The notes: generated by a model from the sequence alone, not told the origin. DNA of 64,000 bases from Pseudomonas sp. GV085 (GCF_003050925.1 NZ_QAOV01000006.1:310001-374000), one strand, 5' to 3'. Positions 17,392 through 27,490 are shown, numbered from the stretch's first letter. Made by a program: numbers and translations.

Positions 17392-20300
17392 CAGTGCGAC
17401 TCCAGCTTCAGGGCGGCCTTGGCGGCTTTGCGCGTTTGGCCGCGCTCGACAAAGTTACGAATCAGTACGTAGAACACTGGCGTCAGCAACAGACCGAAGA
17501 AAGTCACCCCGAGCATCCCGGAGAACACCGCCACACCCATGGCGTGACGCATTTCGGCACCGGCACCGCTGGAGAACACCAGCGGCACAACACCCATGAT
17601 GAACGCGAAGGAGGTCATCAGGATCGGCCGCAGACGCAGACGGCAAGCTTCCAGGACCGCCGCCAGCGGGTTGAGGCCTTCCAGTTGCTTGTCCTTGGCG
17701 AACTCGACGATCAGGATCGCGTTCTTACAGGCAAGCCCCACCAATACGATCAAACCGATCTGGGTAAAGATGTTGTTGTCGCCACCGGACGCAATCACCC
17801 CGGTGATGGCCGACAGCAGGGTCATCGGTACGATCAGGATCACCGCCAGTGGCAGGCTCCAGCTTTCGTATTGAGCTGCCAGTACCAGGAACGCCAGCAG
17901 CACGCAGAGCGGGAACACGAACAGCGCGGTGTTGCCGGACAGAATCTGCTGGTAGGTCAGGTCGGTCCATTCGTAGGTCATGCCGTTGGGCAGTTCTTCC
18001 TTGAGCAGTTTCTCGATGGCTTTTTCGGCCTGGCCGGAGCTGTAGCCGGGGGCTGCCGCACCGTTGATTTCAGCGGTGATGAAGCCGTTGTAGTGCATCA
18101 CGCGGTCCGGGCCCGAGGTGTCGCTGACCTTGATGAAGGTCGCCAGCGGGATCATCTCGCCCTTGTTGTTACGCACCTTCAACTGGCCGATCTGGTCGGA
18201 TTCGAGGCGGAACTGTTGTTCGGCCTGAACGTTGACCTGATAGGTGCGCCCGAAGCGGTTGAAGTCGTTGGCATACAGCGAACCCAGGTAAATCTGCAGG
18301 GTGTCGAAGATGTCGCTGACGGCCACGCCGTGGGTCTTGGCTTTTTCCCGGTCGATGGCGGCATCGACCTGGGGCACGTTCACCGTGTAGCTGGTGAACA
18401 GGCCCGCCAGTTCCGGAACGCTGTGGCTCTTGGCAATGATGTTCATGGTTTCCTTGTACAGCTCTTCGTAGCCCAGGTTGCCCCGGTCTTCGATTTGCAG
18501 GCGGAAACCACCGATGGTGCCCAGGCCCTGTACCGGCGGCGGCGGGAAGATCGCCATGTAGGCTTCCTGGATGTTCGCGTACTGGCCGTTCAAGGCACCG
18601 GCGATTGCCCCTGCGGACATGCTCGGGTCTTTACGCTCGTCGAACGGTTTGAGGGTCACGAACACGATGCCGGCGTTCGGGCTGTTGGTGAAGCCGTTGA
18701 TCGACAGGCCCGGGAAGGCCACCGCGCTTTCCACGCCCGGCTGTTTCAGGGCGAGGTCGGACATGCGCTTGATCACGTCTTCGGTACGGTCCAGGCTCGA
18801 GGCATCCGGCAGTTGCGCGAAGGCCACCAGGTATTGCTTGTCCTGGCCGGGGACGAAACCGGTCGGGGTGCTGGAGAAACCGAAGAAGGTCAGGACCATC
18901 AGGCCGGCATACAGCAGCAAGGCGATGCCGCTTGAGCGGATCACACGGGCAACGGTGCCGACATAACCATGGCTGGCTTTTTCGAAGAAACGGTTGAACG
19001 GACGGAACAACCAGCCACCGAAAATCTTGTCCAGCACCTTGGAGAAGCGGTCTTTCGGTGCGTCATGGCCCTTGAGCAATACCGCGGCCAGCGCTGGCGA
19101 CAGGGTCAGCGAGTTGAAGGCCGAGATCACCGTGGAAATTGCAATGGTCAGGGCGAACTGCTTGTAGAACTGGCCCGTCAGACCGGAGATGAACGCCGCC
19201 GGAACGAACACCGCACACAGCACCAGCGCCGTGGCAATGATCGGGCCGGTCACTTCACGCATGGCGCGTTTGGTGGCCTCGACCGGGGTCAATCCGAGTT
19301 CGATGTTCCGTTCGACGTTTTCCACCACCACGATCGCATCGTCCACCACGATACCGATCGCCAGCACCAGGCCGAACAACGACAGGGCGTTGAGCGAGAA
19401 ACCAAACAGATGCATCACGGCAAAGGTACCGATCAGCGAAACCGGCACAGCCACCAACGGAATGATCGAGGCGCGCCAGGTTTGCAGGAACAGGATCACC
19501 ACCAGCACCACGAGGATCAGCGCTTCGAAGAGGGTGTGAACCACCGCCTCGATGGAGCCGCGCACGAAGATCGTCGGGTCATAGACGATGCTGAAGTCCA
19601 TGCCTTCGGGGAAGCCCTTCTTCAGCTCGGCCATCTTGGCCCGCACTTCGTTGGAGATTTCGATGGCGTTGGAGCCAGGGCGCTGGAAGATCGGGATCGC
19701 CACCGCCGGCTGGTTGTTCAGCAGCGAACGCAGGGCGTACTGGCTGGAACCCAGTTCGACGCGGGCGATGTCTTTGAGGCGAGTGATTTCACCGTTGTCG
19801 CCAGAGCGAATGATGATGTTCTCGAACTCTTCCTCGGAGACCAGACGGCCCTGAGTGTTGACCGACAACTGGAAGCTTTGCGCATTCGGGGCAGGGGGCG
19901 CCCCCAAGGCACCGGCAGCCACCTGGCGGTTCTGTTCGCGGATGGCCGTCACAACGTCGGTCGCGGTCAGGTTGCGCGAAGCGGTCTTGTTCGGGTCGAG
20001 CCACACACGCAGCGAGTAATCGCCCATGCCGAACAGTTGCACGTCACCGACACCGCCCAGCCGCGCCAGTTCATCCTTGATGTTCAGGATCGCGTAGTTG
20101 GACAGATAGAGCATGTCGTAGCGTTTGTCCGGCGAGGTCAAGTGCACAACCATGGTCAGGTCGGGCGACGCCTTGTCCACGGTGATACCGATGCGCGTCA
20201 CTTCCTCGGGAAGTTTCGGCTCGGTCCGGGTCACGCGGTTCTGCACCTGCACCTGCGCGTTGTCCAGGTCGGTACCCAGGGCAAAGGTGATGGTCAGGGT

Positions 20301-20570
20301 GATCTTGCCGTCGGCGGTCGACTGCGAGGACATGTACAGCATGTTCTCGACACCGGTGATGGCTTGCTCCAGCGGAGCGGCCACGGTTTCGCCGATGACT
20401 TTCGGGTTGGCGCCCGGGAAGTTGGCGCGAACCACCACGGTCGGCGGTACGACTTCCGGGTATTCGCTGATCGGCAACTGGAACAGCGAGATCGCACCGG
20501 CGATCAGGATCAGCAGCGACAACACCGCTGCGAAGATCGGCCGCGAAATGAAGAATTGGGAAAAATTCAT
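17391..20570 (-). CDS. mexF: RND multidrug efflux transporter (MexF-like)
   Basis: Inner-membrane proton/drug antiporter of 1059 residues, HAE1 family. N-terminus NFSQFFISRPIFAAVLSLLI matches MexF closely as I know it. The TM4 acidic pair is visible in GIVVDDAIVVVENVERN, and the porter-domain stretches AGALGAPPAPNAQSFQ and TSTPTGFVP-like (SSTPTGFVPGQDKQYL) are typical. AAGGGA lies 8 bases before the ATG. Gene order mexE-mexF-oprN matches the P. aeruginosa pump for chloramphenicol, fluoroquinolones, trimethoprim and quorum-sensing precursors; the substrate range here is inferred. Confidence 0.95.
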   Translation of the reverse strand: MNFSQFFISRPIFAAVLSLLILIAGAISLFQLPISEYPEVVPPTVVVRANFPGANPKVIGETVAAPLEQAITGVENMLYMSSQSTADGKITLTITFALGTDLDNAQVQVQNRVTRTEPKLPEEVTRIGITVDKASPDLTMVVHLTSPDKRYDMLYLSNYAILNIKDELARLGGVGDVQLFGMGDYSLRVWLDPNKTASRNLTATDVVTAIREQNRQVAAGALGAPPAPNAQSFQLSVNTQGRLVSEEEFENIIIRSGDNGEITRLKDIARVELGSSQYALRSLLNNQPAVAIPIFQRPGSNAIEISNEVRAKMAELKKGFPEGMDFSIVYDPTIFVRGSIEAVVHTLFEALILVVLVVILFLQTWRASIIPLVAVPVSLIGTFAVMHLFGFSLNALSLFGLVLAIGIVVDDAIVVVENVERNIELGLTPVEATKRAMREVTGPIIATALVLCAVFVPAAFISGLTGQFYKQFALTIAISTVISAFNSLTLSPALAAVLLKGHDAPKDRFSKVLDKIFGGWLFRPFNRFFEKASHGYVGTVARVIRSSGIALLLYAGLMVLTFFGFSSTPTGFVPGQDKQYLVAFAQLPDASSLDRTEDVIKRMSDLALKQPGVESAVAFPGLSINGFTNSPNAGIVFVTLKPFDERKDPSMSAGAIAGALNGQYANIQEAYMAIFPPPPVQGLGTIGGFRLQIEDRGNLGYEELYKETMNIIAKSHSVPELAGLFTSYTVNVPQVDAAIDREKAKTHGVAVSDIFDTLQIYLGSLYANDFNRFGRTYQVNVQAEQQFRLESDQIGQLKVRNNKGEMIPLATFIKVSDTSGPDRVMHYNGFITAEINGAAAPGYSSGQAEKAIEKLLKEELPNGMTYEWTDLTYQQILSGNTALFVFPLCVLLAFLVLAAQYESWSLPLAVILIVPMTLLSAITGVIASGGDNNIFTQIGLIVLVGLACKNAILIVEFAKDKQLEGLNPLAAVLEACRLRLRPILMTSFAFIMGVVPLVFSSGAGAEMRHAMGVAVFSGMLGVTFFGLLLTPVFYVLIRNFVERGQTRKAAKAALKLESH

Positions 20571-20582
20571 CGTAAAAATCCC

Positions 20583-21836
20583 TTAACCGCGTGGGGTCGT
20601 GGCAGCCAGTTTCACAGCCGTGCCCGGCGCAACCCTGGCAGGCGCAACTTGGGGCAGGTTGCTGGCTTCCAGCGCTTGACGTTGTTGTGCGAGTGCCGCG
20701 AGGGTTTGTTCGCTGGCCATCGGAATCACTTCAGGGGTGACCGGTGAACCAGGGCGTACCCGCTGCAGGCCCTTGACGATGATGGTGTCGTCCTTGTTCA
20801 GGCCGTTGCGCACGATGCGCAGACCTTCGATCTTCGGACCCAGTTCCACCGCGCGGTAGGCGGTTTTGTTATCGCCATCCAGCACGATCACGAACTTCTT
20901 GCCCAGGTCGGTGCCGACCGCTTCGTCGTTGATCAGCATGGCGCTGTAGGTGCCGCTGCCCACCAGTTTCAGGCGTGCATACAGGCCCGGGGTGTAGCTG
21001 CCATCGCTGTTGTCGAACACGGCGCGACCACGGATGGTGCCGGTTTTCGGGTTGACCTGGTTGTCGACGAAGTTCATTACGCCCTGGTGCGGGTTGCCGT
21101 CCTCGTTGGACAGGCCCATGTAAACCGGGGTGGTAGCGCCGCGCTTGCCCTGGCGAGCGAGCTCGGTGTACTTGAGGAACACACGCTCATCTGCGTCGAA
21201 GTAGGCGTACACCTTGTCGGTGGAAACCACGCTGGTCAGCGGGGTGGTGTCGGCCGTCACCAGGTTGCCGGCGGTGATTTCGGCACGGCTGACGCGGCCG
21301 CTGATCGGTGCGGTGACGCGGGTGAAGCTCAGGTTCAGCTTGGCCAGGTCCAGTTGCGCTTGCAGGGCACCGACGGCGGCACGTGCTTCCTGGGCGGCGC
21401 TGGTACGCGAATCGGCCAGCTCGGCGGAAATGGCGTTGCTGGTGCGCAGACGCTCACCGCGCTGGGCTTCGTTTTCGCTGCGGGTCGCATTGGCGCGCGA
21501 TTGTGCAACCAGGGCTTCGAGGCGGCGGACCTCAGCCTGGAACGGACGCGGGTCAATCTGGAACAGCAGGTCGCCTTTCTTGACCAGGGCACCTTCAGTG
21601 AAGGCCACTTCATCGATCTGGCCTGAGACCCGTGGACGAATCTCGACGGTTTCCGGTGCTTCGAGGCGCCCGGTGAATTCGTCCCACTCGTTGACCGGTT
21701 GTTCCAGCACCTTGGCCACGCTGACCTTGGCCGCTGGCATGCTGGCGGCGGTCTCCGGGGCCTTGCCGCAAGCGCTGATCACCACTACGGCCAACAAAGC
21801 CAACGGGAAGCGCAAATGTTTGAATGACTGTTCCAT
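20583..21836 (-). CDS. mexE: RND efflux periplasmic adaptor (MexE-like)
   Basis: Membrane fusion lipoprotein of 417 residues. Signal peptide MEQSFKHLRFPLALLAVVV ends in the lipobox VISAC (Cys23). Adaptor features: lipoyl half RPRVSGQIDEVAFTEGALVKKGDLLFQIDPRPFQAEV, alpha-hairpin (about 95-165), second lipoyl half LSFTRVTAPISGRVSRAEITAGNLV. I use the ATG at 21836; the reading frame extends to a TTG at 21851 without better support. Only 12 bases separate it from mexF. A MexT-type box lies about 150 bases upstream, although no mexT gene is adjacent as it is in P. aeruginosa. Confidence 0.94.
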   Translation of the reverse strand: MEQSFKHLRFPLALLAVVVISACGKAPETAASMPAAKVSVAKVLEQPVNEWDEFTGRLEAPETVEIRPRVSGQIDEVAFTEGALVKKGDLLFQIDPRPFQAEVRRLEALVAQSRANATRSENEAQRGERLRTSNAISAELADSRTSAAQEARAAVGALQAQLDLAKLNLSFTRVTAPISGRVSRAEITAGNLVTADTTPLTSVVSTDKVYAYFDADERVFLKYTELARQGKRGATTPVYMGLSNEDGNPHQGVMNFVDNQVNPKTGTIRGRAVFDNSDGSYTPGLYARLKLVGSGTYSAMLINDEAVGTDLGKKFVIVLDGDNKTAYRAVELGPKIEGLRIVRNGLNKDDTIIVKGLQRVRPGSPVTPEVIPMASEQTLAALAQQRQALEASNLPQVAPARVAPGTAVKLAATTPRG

Positions 21837-21981
21837 GGATGCATCCGCCAATGTGTTGAGATTGGCGAATGATGCGCGGCGGGTTTGTATCTCACGAATC
21901 GAATGGGGCGAAGGTAACTATCATTCGGAATGATATGAGACCCCAAGTTAGCTCTCTAGCCTGCACCTTACGCAGAGGTCT

Positions 21982-22005
21982 ATCAATCAGGTCGATGGCA
22001 ATTCT
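21982..22005. promoter_or_regulatory. MexT-type (nod-box-like) operator upstream of mexE
   Basis: ATCA-ATCAG-GTCGAT-GGCA-ATTCT fits the first two parts of the published MexT box pattern ATCA-N5-GTCGAT-N4-ACYAT; the last part matches poorly (ATTCT). It lies between divergent mexE (start 21836) and the reductase gene (start 22207). MexT, a LysR-type activator, would have to be encoded elsewhere. Confidence 0.6.
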
Positions 22006-22050
22006 TTGTTGCCGAAAAAGCATCAATCAGTCTTGAAACAGAGGTGTGGC

Positions 22051-22076
22051 CTTCGCGAGCAGGCTCGCTCCCACAC
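22051..22076. repeat. Single REP unit in the mexE/lhpD intergenic region
   Basis: One copy of TTCGCGAGCAGGCTCGCTCC followed by CACAC, without a facing partner. It lies between the MexT-type box and the start of the reductase gene, an unusual position because most REPs here follow genes. Confidence 0.8.
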
Positions 22077-22206
22077 TGGATCTCATTAGCCATTGGTTTA
22101 ACGGGGTCCAACTGCCTGCGCTGTGCCAATTTCGTCACCGCCAATGCCCAAACCCATCAAGTCATAACGCCTCGGATAGACCACTCTGACCGGTCTGTCC
22201 AAGGAG

Positions 22207-23220
22207 ATGACCATGATCCGACTGACCCTGATCGAAGCCCGTGAGTTGGCCGAATCGATCTTGTTGCACAACGGTTTTAATCTGGCCCATGCACAAGCGG
22301 TGGCGGCGACGGTGGTTGTTGGCGAACGTGATGGCTGTGCCTCCCACGGTTTGTACCGGATTCTGGGGTGTGTGAATTCCCTGCGGGCCGGCAAGGTGTC
22401 AGCCGATGCCGAGCCACAGGTGATCGACCAGGCGCCGTCGATCGTGCGGGTGGATGCTGGCGGTGGGTTTTCACAGTTGGCGTTTCAGGCGGGGTTGCCG
22501 TTGCTGGCGCAGAAAGCCCAGGCCAACGGCATTGCCGCGTTGGCAATCAACCGCTGTGTACATTTCTCGGCGCTGTGGGTGGAGATCGAGCAATTGACTG
22601 CCGCCGGTCTGGTGGCACTGGCGTGTAATCCGAGCCACGCCTGGGTGGCGCCGGCTGGAGGACGACTGCCGGTGTTCGGCACTAATCCCATTGCCTTCGG
22701 TTGGCCGCGTGCGGGGCAAGATCCGTTTGTGTTCGACTTCGCCACCAGCGCGATTGCCCGTGGTGATATCGAACTGCACCGGCGTGCCGGCAAGGCGATT
22801 CCCGAAGGTTGGGGCGTCGACGCCCAAGGCCAGCCGAGCACCAACGCCAACGTGGTGCTCGACAGCGGCGCGATGCTGACGTTCGGCGGGCACAAGGGTT
22901 CGGCGCTGGCGGCGATGGTGGAGTTGATTGCCGGGCCGCTGATTGGTGACCTGACCAGTGCCGAGTCGTTGGCTTACGACGCAGGCAGCAAGTCGTCGCC
23001 GTACCATGGCGAGTTGATCATCGCCCTGGACCCTCGGCGCTTTCTGGGGGACGCCACTGAAGAACATCTGGCCCGGGCTGAAACGTTGTTCCAGGGCATT
23101 GAAGGGCAGGGCGCACGCTTACCGTCGCAACGACGTTACGCGGCGCGGGTACGCAGCCTGGTGGAAGGCGTGCAAATTCCCGAGGCGCTATACAACGACC
23201 TGAAAGCACTGCTGGCTTGA
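22207..23220 (+). CDS. lhpD: Ldh-family imino acid reductase (Pyr2C/Pip2C reductase-like)
   Basis: NAD(P)H-dependent oxidoreductase of 337 residues in the malate/L-lactate dehydrogenase (type 2) family. Family signatures: catalytic His in RDGCASHGLYRI, GGGFSQLAF, NPIAFGWPR, TFGGHKGSALAAMVELIAGPL. Homologues in hydroxyproline loci (PA1252/DpkA type) reduce delta1-pyrroline-2-carboxylate to L-proline, the product of 3-hydroxyproline dehydratases, one of which is encoded at 30771. AAGGAG stands 6 bases before the ATG. It is the only plus-strand gene of the locus and faces the semialdehyde dehydrogenase gene tail to tail. Confidence 0.85.
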   Translation: MTMIRLTLIEARELAESILLHNGFNLAHAQAVAATVVVGERDGCASHGLYRILGCVNSLRAGKVSADAEPQVIDQAPSIVRVDAGGGFSQLAFQAGLPLLAQKAQANGIAALAINRCVHFSALWVEIEQLTAAGLVALACNPSHAWVAPAGGRLPVFGTNPIAFGWPRAGQDPFVFDFATSAIARGDIELHRRAGKAIPEGWGVDAQGQPSTNANVVLDSGAMLTFGGHKGSALAAMVELIAGPLIGDLTSAESLAYDAGSKSSPYHGELIIALDPRRFLGDATEEHLARAETLFQGIEGQGARLPSQRRYAARVRSLVEGVQIPEALYNDLKALLA

Positions 23221-23238
23221 ATGGAGTGGGTGCGCCCA

Positions 23239-23336
23239 CTCCTGTGGGAGCGAGCCTGCTCGCGATGAGGGCATCAGATTCAACATTTTCGTCGACTGAC
23301 ACACCGCTATCGCGAGCAGGCTCGCTCCCACAGGAG
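23239..23336. repeat. REP doublet between convergent lhpD and the aldehyde dehydrogenase gene
   Basis: CTCCTGTGGGAGCGAGCCTG from 23239 and its reverse complement ending at 23336, spaced by about 45 bases. It fills the 125-base gap between two convergent stop codons and can act as a bidirectional transcript end. Confidence 0.9.
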
Positions 23337-23345
23337 GTCGTGTTG

Positions 23346-24926
23346 TTAAACCGGCTCGCGTTGGCTGCTGCCATCCACCAGCCGTGCAATGCCCAGTGGA
23401 TTGGCGTTTTTCAAGGCGTCGGGTAGCAAGGCGTCCGGGCAGTTCTGGTAGCACACCGGCCGCAGGAATCGCTCGATGGCCAGGCTGCCAACCGACGTGC
23501 CACGGGCGTCGGAGGTTGCAGGGTAAGGCCCGCCATGGACCATGGCATCGCAGACTTCGACCCCGGTGGGGTAACCGTTGAACAGTACCCGGCCGACTTT
23601 TTGTTCCAGCAGTATCAGCAGGTCCGCATGGGTCTGAAGATCCGATGCTTCGCCAATCAATGTCGCAGTCAGTTGCCCGTGCAAGCTGTTCAAGGCCTGG
23701 CGCAGCTCAACCTTGTCCGCTACTTCAACGACAATGGTGGTCGGCCCGAACACTTCTTCCTGAAGCAGCGGATCGCCATTGAGCAGCAGGCTGACGTCGG
23801 CCTTGAACAGTTGCGGCCGCGCCTGATTGCCCTGCTGGTCGTGGCCCGCCAGGTGTGTCACGCCCGGATGCTCGAGCAAGGCCCGCACCCCTTTTTCATA
23901 GCTGCCGAGGGTGCCAACATTGAGCATGGTTTGCACCGGTTGTTCGGCCATCAGGTTGCTTAGTCGCGCAGTGAACGCCGTCCATTCAGGGGCGCGAATA
24001 CCAATGACCAACCCCGGGTTGGTGCAGAACTGCCCGCAACCCTGGACCACCGATGCCATCAGTTCACCGGCGATTTTCTCGCCGCGCACACGCAAGGCTT
24101 CGGGCAATACCAACACTGGATTGATGCTGCTCATCTCGGCGAACACCGGGATGGGTTGTTGCCGTGCGGCGGCCATGTCGCAAAGGGCACGGCCACCTTT
24201 GAGCGAGCCGGTGAAACCGACGGCCTGAATCGCCGGGTGCTTGACCAGCGCTTCACCGACACCAGCGCCGTAGATCATGTTGAACACACCCTTGGGCATG
24301 TCGGTCTGCTCGGCGGCGCGCAGGATCGCATTGGCCACGCATTCGGCGGTTGCCATGTGCCCGCTGTGGGCCTTGAACACCACCGGGCAACCGGCGGCCA
24401 GGGCCGCTGCGGTATCGCCGCCAGCAGTCGAAAAGGCCAACGGAAAATTGCTGGCGCCGAACACTGCCACCGGGCCGACGCCGATCCGGTACTGGCGCAG
24501 GTCAACCCGTGGCAGCGGCAGACGCTCCGGCAGGGCACGGTCGATGCGCGCGCCGTAGAAGTCGCCCCGACGCAGGACCTGAGCGAATAGACGCATCTGG
24601 CCGCTGGTGCGGCCGCGCTCGCCCTGAATCCTGGCGCTGGGCAGGGCGGTCTCACGGGTCACCAGGGCAATGAACTGGTCATCCAGGGCATCCAGTTGCG
24701 CGGCGATGGCTTCAAGGAATTGCGCCCGGCGCGTCGCCGGCAAATTACGGAAGGCTGGATAGGCGGCCGCAGCGGCCTGGGCGGCCGCGTCGACTTCTTG
24801 CGCGGTGGCTTGCAGGAAGGAGTAGGGCAGTGCTTCGCCGGTGCTGGCGTCATGGCTGTTCAGGATGATGCCGCCGACGGCGCTGCGCGCTCCGCCGATG
24901 TAGTTGTGGCCAAGGATTTCAAACAT
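23346..24926 (-). CDS. lhpG: Alpha-ketoglutaric semialdehyde dehydrogenase (NADP+-type aldehyde dehydrogenase)
   Basis: Aldehyde dehydrogenase of 526 residues that should oxidise 2,5-dioxopentanoate to 2-oxoglutarate, the last step of hydroxyproline breakdown. Visible: GASNFPLAFSTAGGDTAAALAAGCPVVFKAH (cofactor region), VGFTGSLKGG, general base Glu in FAEMSSINPV, and nucleophile Cys in GQFCTNPG. This long type is the KGSADH found in sugar-acid and hydroxyproline loci. The ATG at 24926 has AGGAG 8 bases before it; the frame open further upstream covers REP sequence. Downstream of the MFS gene with a REP pair between. The symbol follows Azospirillum usage and is tentative. Confidence 0.88.
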   Translation of the reverse strand: MFEILGHNYIGGARSAVGGIILNSHDASTGEALPYSFLQATAQEVDAAAQAAAAAYPAFRNLPATRRAQFLEAIAAQLDALDDQFIALVTRETALPSARIQGERGRTSGQMRLFAQVLRRGDFYGARIDRALPERLPLPRVDLRQYRIGVGPVAVFGASNFPLAFSTAGGDTAAALAAGCPVVFKAHSGHMATAECVANAILRAAEQTDMPKGVFNMIYGAGVGEALVKHPAIQAVGFTGSLKGGRALCDMAAARQQPIPVFAEMSSINPVLVLPEALRVRGEKIAGELMASVVQGCGQFCTNPGLVIGIRAPEWTAFTARLSNLMAEQPVQTMLNVGTLGSYEKGVRALLEHPGVTHLAGHDQQGNQARPQLFKADVSLLLNGDPLLQEEVFGPTTIVVEVADKVELRQALNSLHGQLTATLIGEASDLQTHADLLILLEQKVGRVLFNGYPTGVEVCDAMVHGGPYPATSDARGTSVGSLAIERFLRPVCYQNCPDALLPDALKNANPLGIARLVDGSSQREPV

Positions 24927-24970
24927 CAAAAAAGCTCCTTTCGAAAAATGGGGCAGCAACACAAAACCTC

Positions 24971-25070
24971 TGTGGGAGCGAGCTTGCTCGCGAAAAACGC
25001 AAGGACAACGCTTCCATTCAGACAACACGCGTTATCGTTGACGTCCATCGCGAGCAAGCTCGCTCCCACA
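24971..25070. repeat. REP doublet between the MFS and dehydrogenase genes
   Basis: TGTGGGAGCGAGCTTGCTCG from 24971 and the reverse complement GCGAGCAAGCTCGCTCCCAC ending about 25070. It lies inside a same-strand gene pair and so may separate or attenuate transcription into the aldehyde dehydrogenase gene. Confidence 0.9.
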
Positions 25071-25079
25071 GGAATTTAC

Positions 25080-26474
25080 TCAGGCCAGAGAATCGGCCCG
25101 ACGTGGGCTAGTCGGGGCTGGGTCCAGCGCAGCAACCCGCGCCGCCGACTCGGCATCCACCTGGCGCAATGACTTGCCACGGGTCTCGCGGGTCAGGCCG
25201 ACAGCCACCACGGAAATCAGCGCGGCGCCCACCAGATACCAGGCGATCGGAGTCGAGCTGTGGTACTTGTTGAGCAAGGTGATGGCGATCAGCGGCGCCA
25301 GGGAGCCGGCGAAGATCGGCGCCACCTGGTAGCACAGGGACAGAGCGGTGTAGCGTACGTGGGTCGGGAACAGTTCAGCCATCAGCGCCGAGTAAGGTGC
25401 ATAAGTCATCGACTCGATGGCCAGGCCCAGGGTGATCGCGGCCATGATCAGCCAGTTGTTGCCGGTGTCCATCATCGGGAAACCGATGAAACCCCAGAAC
25501 GCTGTGAGCACCGCGCCGGTCAGGTACACCGGCTTGCGCCCGACGATGTCCGACAGATAGCCCATCAGCGGGATCAGGAAAAAGTGCACCAGGTGTGCGC
25601 CGAACATCAGCAGCAGAATTTGCGAAGTGTCCTTGTGCACCACCAGTTTCAGATAGGTAATCGAGAACGTCACCACGGTGTAGTAGAGGATGTTCTCGGC
25701 AAAGCGTGCACCGATTCCCACCAGCACCGAACGCCAGTGATGACGCAGCACCTCCACCACACCGAGTTGTTGCTGTTTGGTCTGTGCCTGGCGGGCCTGG
25801 GCTTCCTTGAAGATCGGCGCGTCATCGACGCTGGTGCGAATCCAGTAACCGATCAACACGACTACCGCCGAGAACCAGAACGCCACGCGCCAGCCCCAGG
25901 CAAGGAACTGTTGCTCTGACAGGTTCGACGACAACAGCAGCAGGGCGACCGTGGCCACCAGGTTGCCGGCCGGCACCCCGGCTTGCGGCCAACTGGCCCA
26001 GAAGCCCCGACGATTGTCCGGGCAGTGTTCGGACACCAGCAGAATCGCGCCGCCCCATTCGCCGCCGAAAGCGAAGCCCTGGATCAACCGCAACAGCACC
26101 AGTAGCACCGGCGCGGCGTAACCGATCTGGTCGAAGCCAGGCAGGCAACCCATCAGGAAGGTGGTGATGCCGACCACTACCAGGCTCAGTTGCAGCAGGC
26201 GTTTGCGGCCGAATTTGTCACCGTAGTGACCGAATACCAAACCGCCCAACGGCCGGGCGAGAAAGCCCACCGCGTACAAGGCGAAGGCGGCGATGATGCC
26301 GTCGACGGGGCTGTCGGTCTGGCGGAAGAACAGCTGACCGAAGACCAGCGCCGAGGCGGTACCGTAGAGAAAGAATTCATACCATTCGGCGACGGTGCCA
26401 GCCATGGCGGCGGCCACTACGCGTTTGAGTCCCGAGGGTGTGGTTGCGCTTTGCGTGTATTGAGGATTCGACAT
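25080..26474 (-). CDS. MFS metabolite:H+ symporter (MHS family)
   Basis: Inner-membrane proton symporter of 464 residues with 12 predicted segments. MHS signatures: [24 protein letters not shown] in TM1, [30 protein letters not shown] for the loop 2-3 motif, [42 protein letters not shown], and [24 protein letters not shown]. Relatives (ProP, KgtP, ShiA) carry betaines, proline or organic acids. Between lhpC and the semialdehyde dehydrogenase gene, it is a good candidate for a hydroxyproline or 2-oxoglutarate importer; PA1262 holds a comparable place in P. aeruginosa, though in a different order. Confidence 0.9.
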   Translation of the reverse strand: MSNPQYTQSATTPSGLKRVVAAAMAGTVAEWYEFFLYGTASALVFGQLFFRQTDSPVDGIIAAFALYAVGFLARPLGGLVFGHYGDKFGRKRLLQLSLVVVGITTFLMGCLPGFDQIGYAAPVLLVLLRLIQGFAFGGEWGGAILLVSEHCPDNRRGFWASWPQAGVPAGNLVATVALLLLSSNLSEQQFLAWGWRVAFWFSAVVVLIGYWIRTSVDDAPIFKEAQARQAQTKQQQLGVVEVLRHHWRSVLVGIGARFAENILYYTVVTFSITYLKLVVHKDTSQILLLMFGAHLVHFFLIPLMGYLSDIVGRKPVYLTGAVLTAFWGFIGFPMMDTGNNWLIMAAITLGLAIESMTYAPYSALMAELFPTHVRYTALSLCYQVAPIFAGSLAPLIAITLLNKYHSSTPIAWYLVGAALISVVAVGLTRETRGKSLRQVDAESAARVAALDPAPTSPRRADSLA

Positions 26475-26497
26475 GCTGACGTACCTTGTTAAGGCGC

Positions 26498-26542
26498 AAA
26501 AAAAACGGGCAGCCGGGTCGGGCCGGTAAAGGCCCGCCCGGC
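26498..26542 (-). terminator. Probable terminator after lhpC
   Basis: On the minus strand GCCGGGCGGGCC, loop TTTACC, GGCCCGACCCGGC (12 pairs with one bulged A), then TGCCCG and a run of eight T. The T-run is 6 bases after the stem, so termination may be only partial before the MFS gene. Confidence 0.6.
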
Positions 26543-26548
26543 AATCAC

Positions 26549-27466
26549 TCAGAGACCGACGTCCGGCAGTTCCGGGCGGTTGGCCAACGCCTTGGCCATG
26601 ATCTGCTCGACGAATACGCGGTCGGCTTCCGGCAGGGCCAGGCGTGGCGGACGGGTCAAGGCGCTGCCGCGACCGGCGATGGCTTCACACAGCTTGATGC
26701 ACTGCACCAGGTCGGCACGGGCATCGAGGTGCAGGATCGGCATCAGCCATTCGTAGATCGGCATGGCTTCGGCGAAACGACCGGCCTTGGCCAGGCGGAA
26801 GATGGTTTCGCCTTCTTTCGGGAACACGTTGGACATGCCCGAGACCCAACCTTCGGCACCCACGGCGATGCTTTCCAGCACCACGTCGTCGAGGCCGGCG
26901 AACAGCACGAAACGGTCACCGACTTCGTTGCGCACGTCGATGAAGCGGCGGGTGTCGCCGGAAGAATCCTTGAAGCACACCACGTTGTCGCAGTCGGCCA
27001 GGGAAATCAGGATGTCCGGGGTGACGTCGTTCTTATAGATAGGCGGGTTGTTGTAGACCATCAGCGGCACGTCGGCGTTTTTCGCCACGTAGCGGTAATG
27101 CTCGGCGGTCTCGAACGGTTTGGAACCGTAGACCAGCGCCGGCATCAGCATCACGCCATCGACGCCGACCCGACGTACGGCATTGGCAACCTTGGCCGCT
27201 TGTATGCTGGTGAACTCGGCCACGCCACAAATCACCGGTACGCGACCACGGGCGGCATCGACAGCGACCTCAGTCACGGCGATTTTCTCTTCGGCAGTCA
27301 GCGAGGTGTTTTCACCCACCGAGCCGCAGACCACCAGGCCAGACACGCCGTCGCGGATCACGTTGGAAATCACCTGATGGGTTTTTTCCAGGTTGATGGA
27401 AAAGTCATCGTTGAATTGAGTGGTCACCGCTGGGAATACGCCACTCCAGTTAATGCGCTTGCTCAT
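26549..27466 (-). CDS. lhpC: Delta1-pyrroline-4-hydroxy-2-carboxylate deaminase (DHDPS family)
   Basis: TIM-barrel lyase of 305 residues that converts Pyr4H2C, made by D-hydroxyproline dehydrogenase, to alpha-ketoglutaric semialdehyde plus ammonia. Family residues: [10 protein letters not shown] (48-56), Tyr138 in MVYNNPP and Schiff-base Lys166 in CFKDSSGD. It is distinct from true DapA, and its neighbours (epimerase, D-Hyp dehydrogenase, KGSA dehydrogenase) fix the role. It has its own promoter region: the operator-like ATTTCGTATACGATATTAA sits 25 bases upstream of the ATG, the same 19 bases as before the ABC transporter operon. Confidence 0.92.
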   Translation of the reverse strand: MSKRINWSGVFPAVTTQFNDDFSINLEKTHQVISNVIRDGVSGLVVCGSVGENTSLTAEEKIAVTEVAVDAARGRVPVICGVAEFTSIQAAKVANAVRRVGVDGVMLMPALVYGSKPFETAEHYRYVAKNADVPLMVYNNPPIYKNDVTPDILISLADCDNVVCFKDSSGDTRRFIDVRNEVGDRFVLFAGLDDVVLESIAVGAEGWVSGMSNVFPKEGETIFRLAKAGRFAEAMPIYEWLMPILHLDARADLVQCIKLCEAIAGRGSALTRPPRLALPEADRVFVEQIMAKALANRPELPDVGL

Positions 27467-27490
27467 TGTTGCCTCCGATTCGTTAATTGT

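Noticed and set aside
15826..20747. Long plus-strand ORFs (about 540-590 codons) opposite oprN, mexF and mexE
   Set aside because: Antisense to three genes with certain RND pump signatures; Arg/His/Gln-rich translations resemble no protein.
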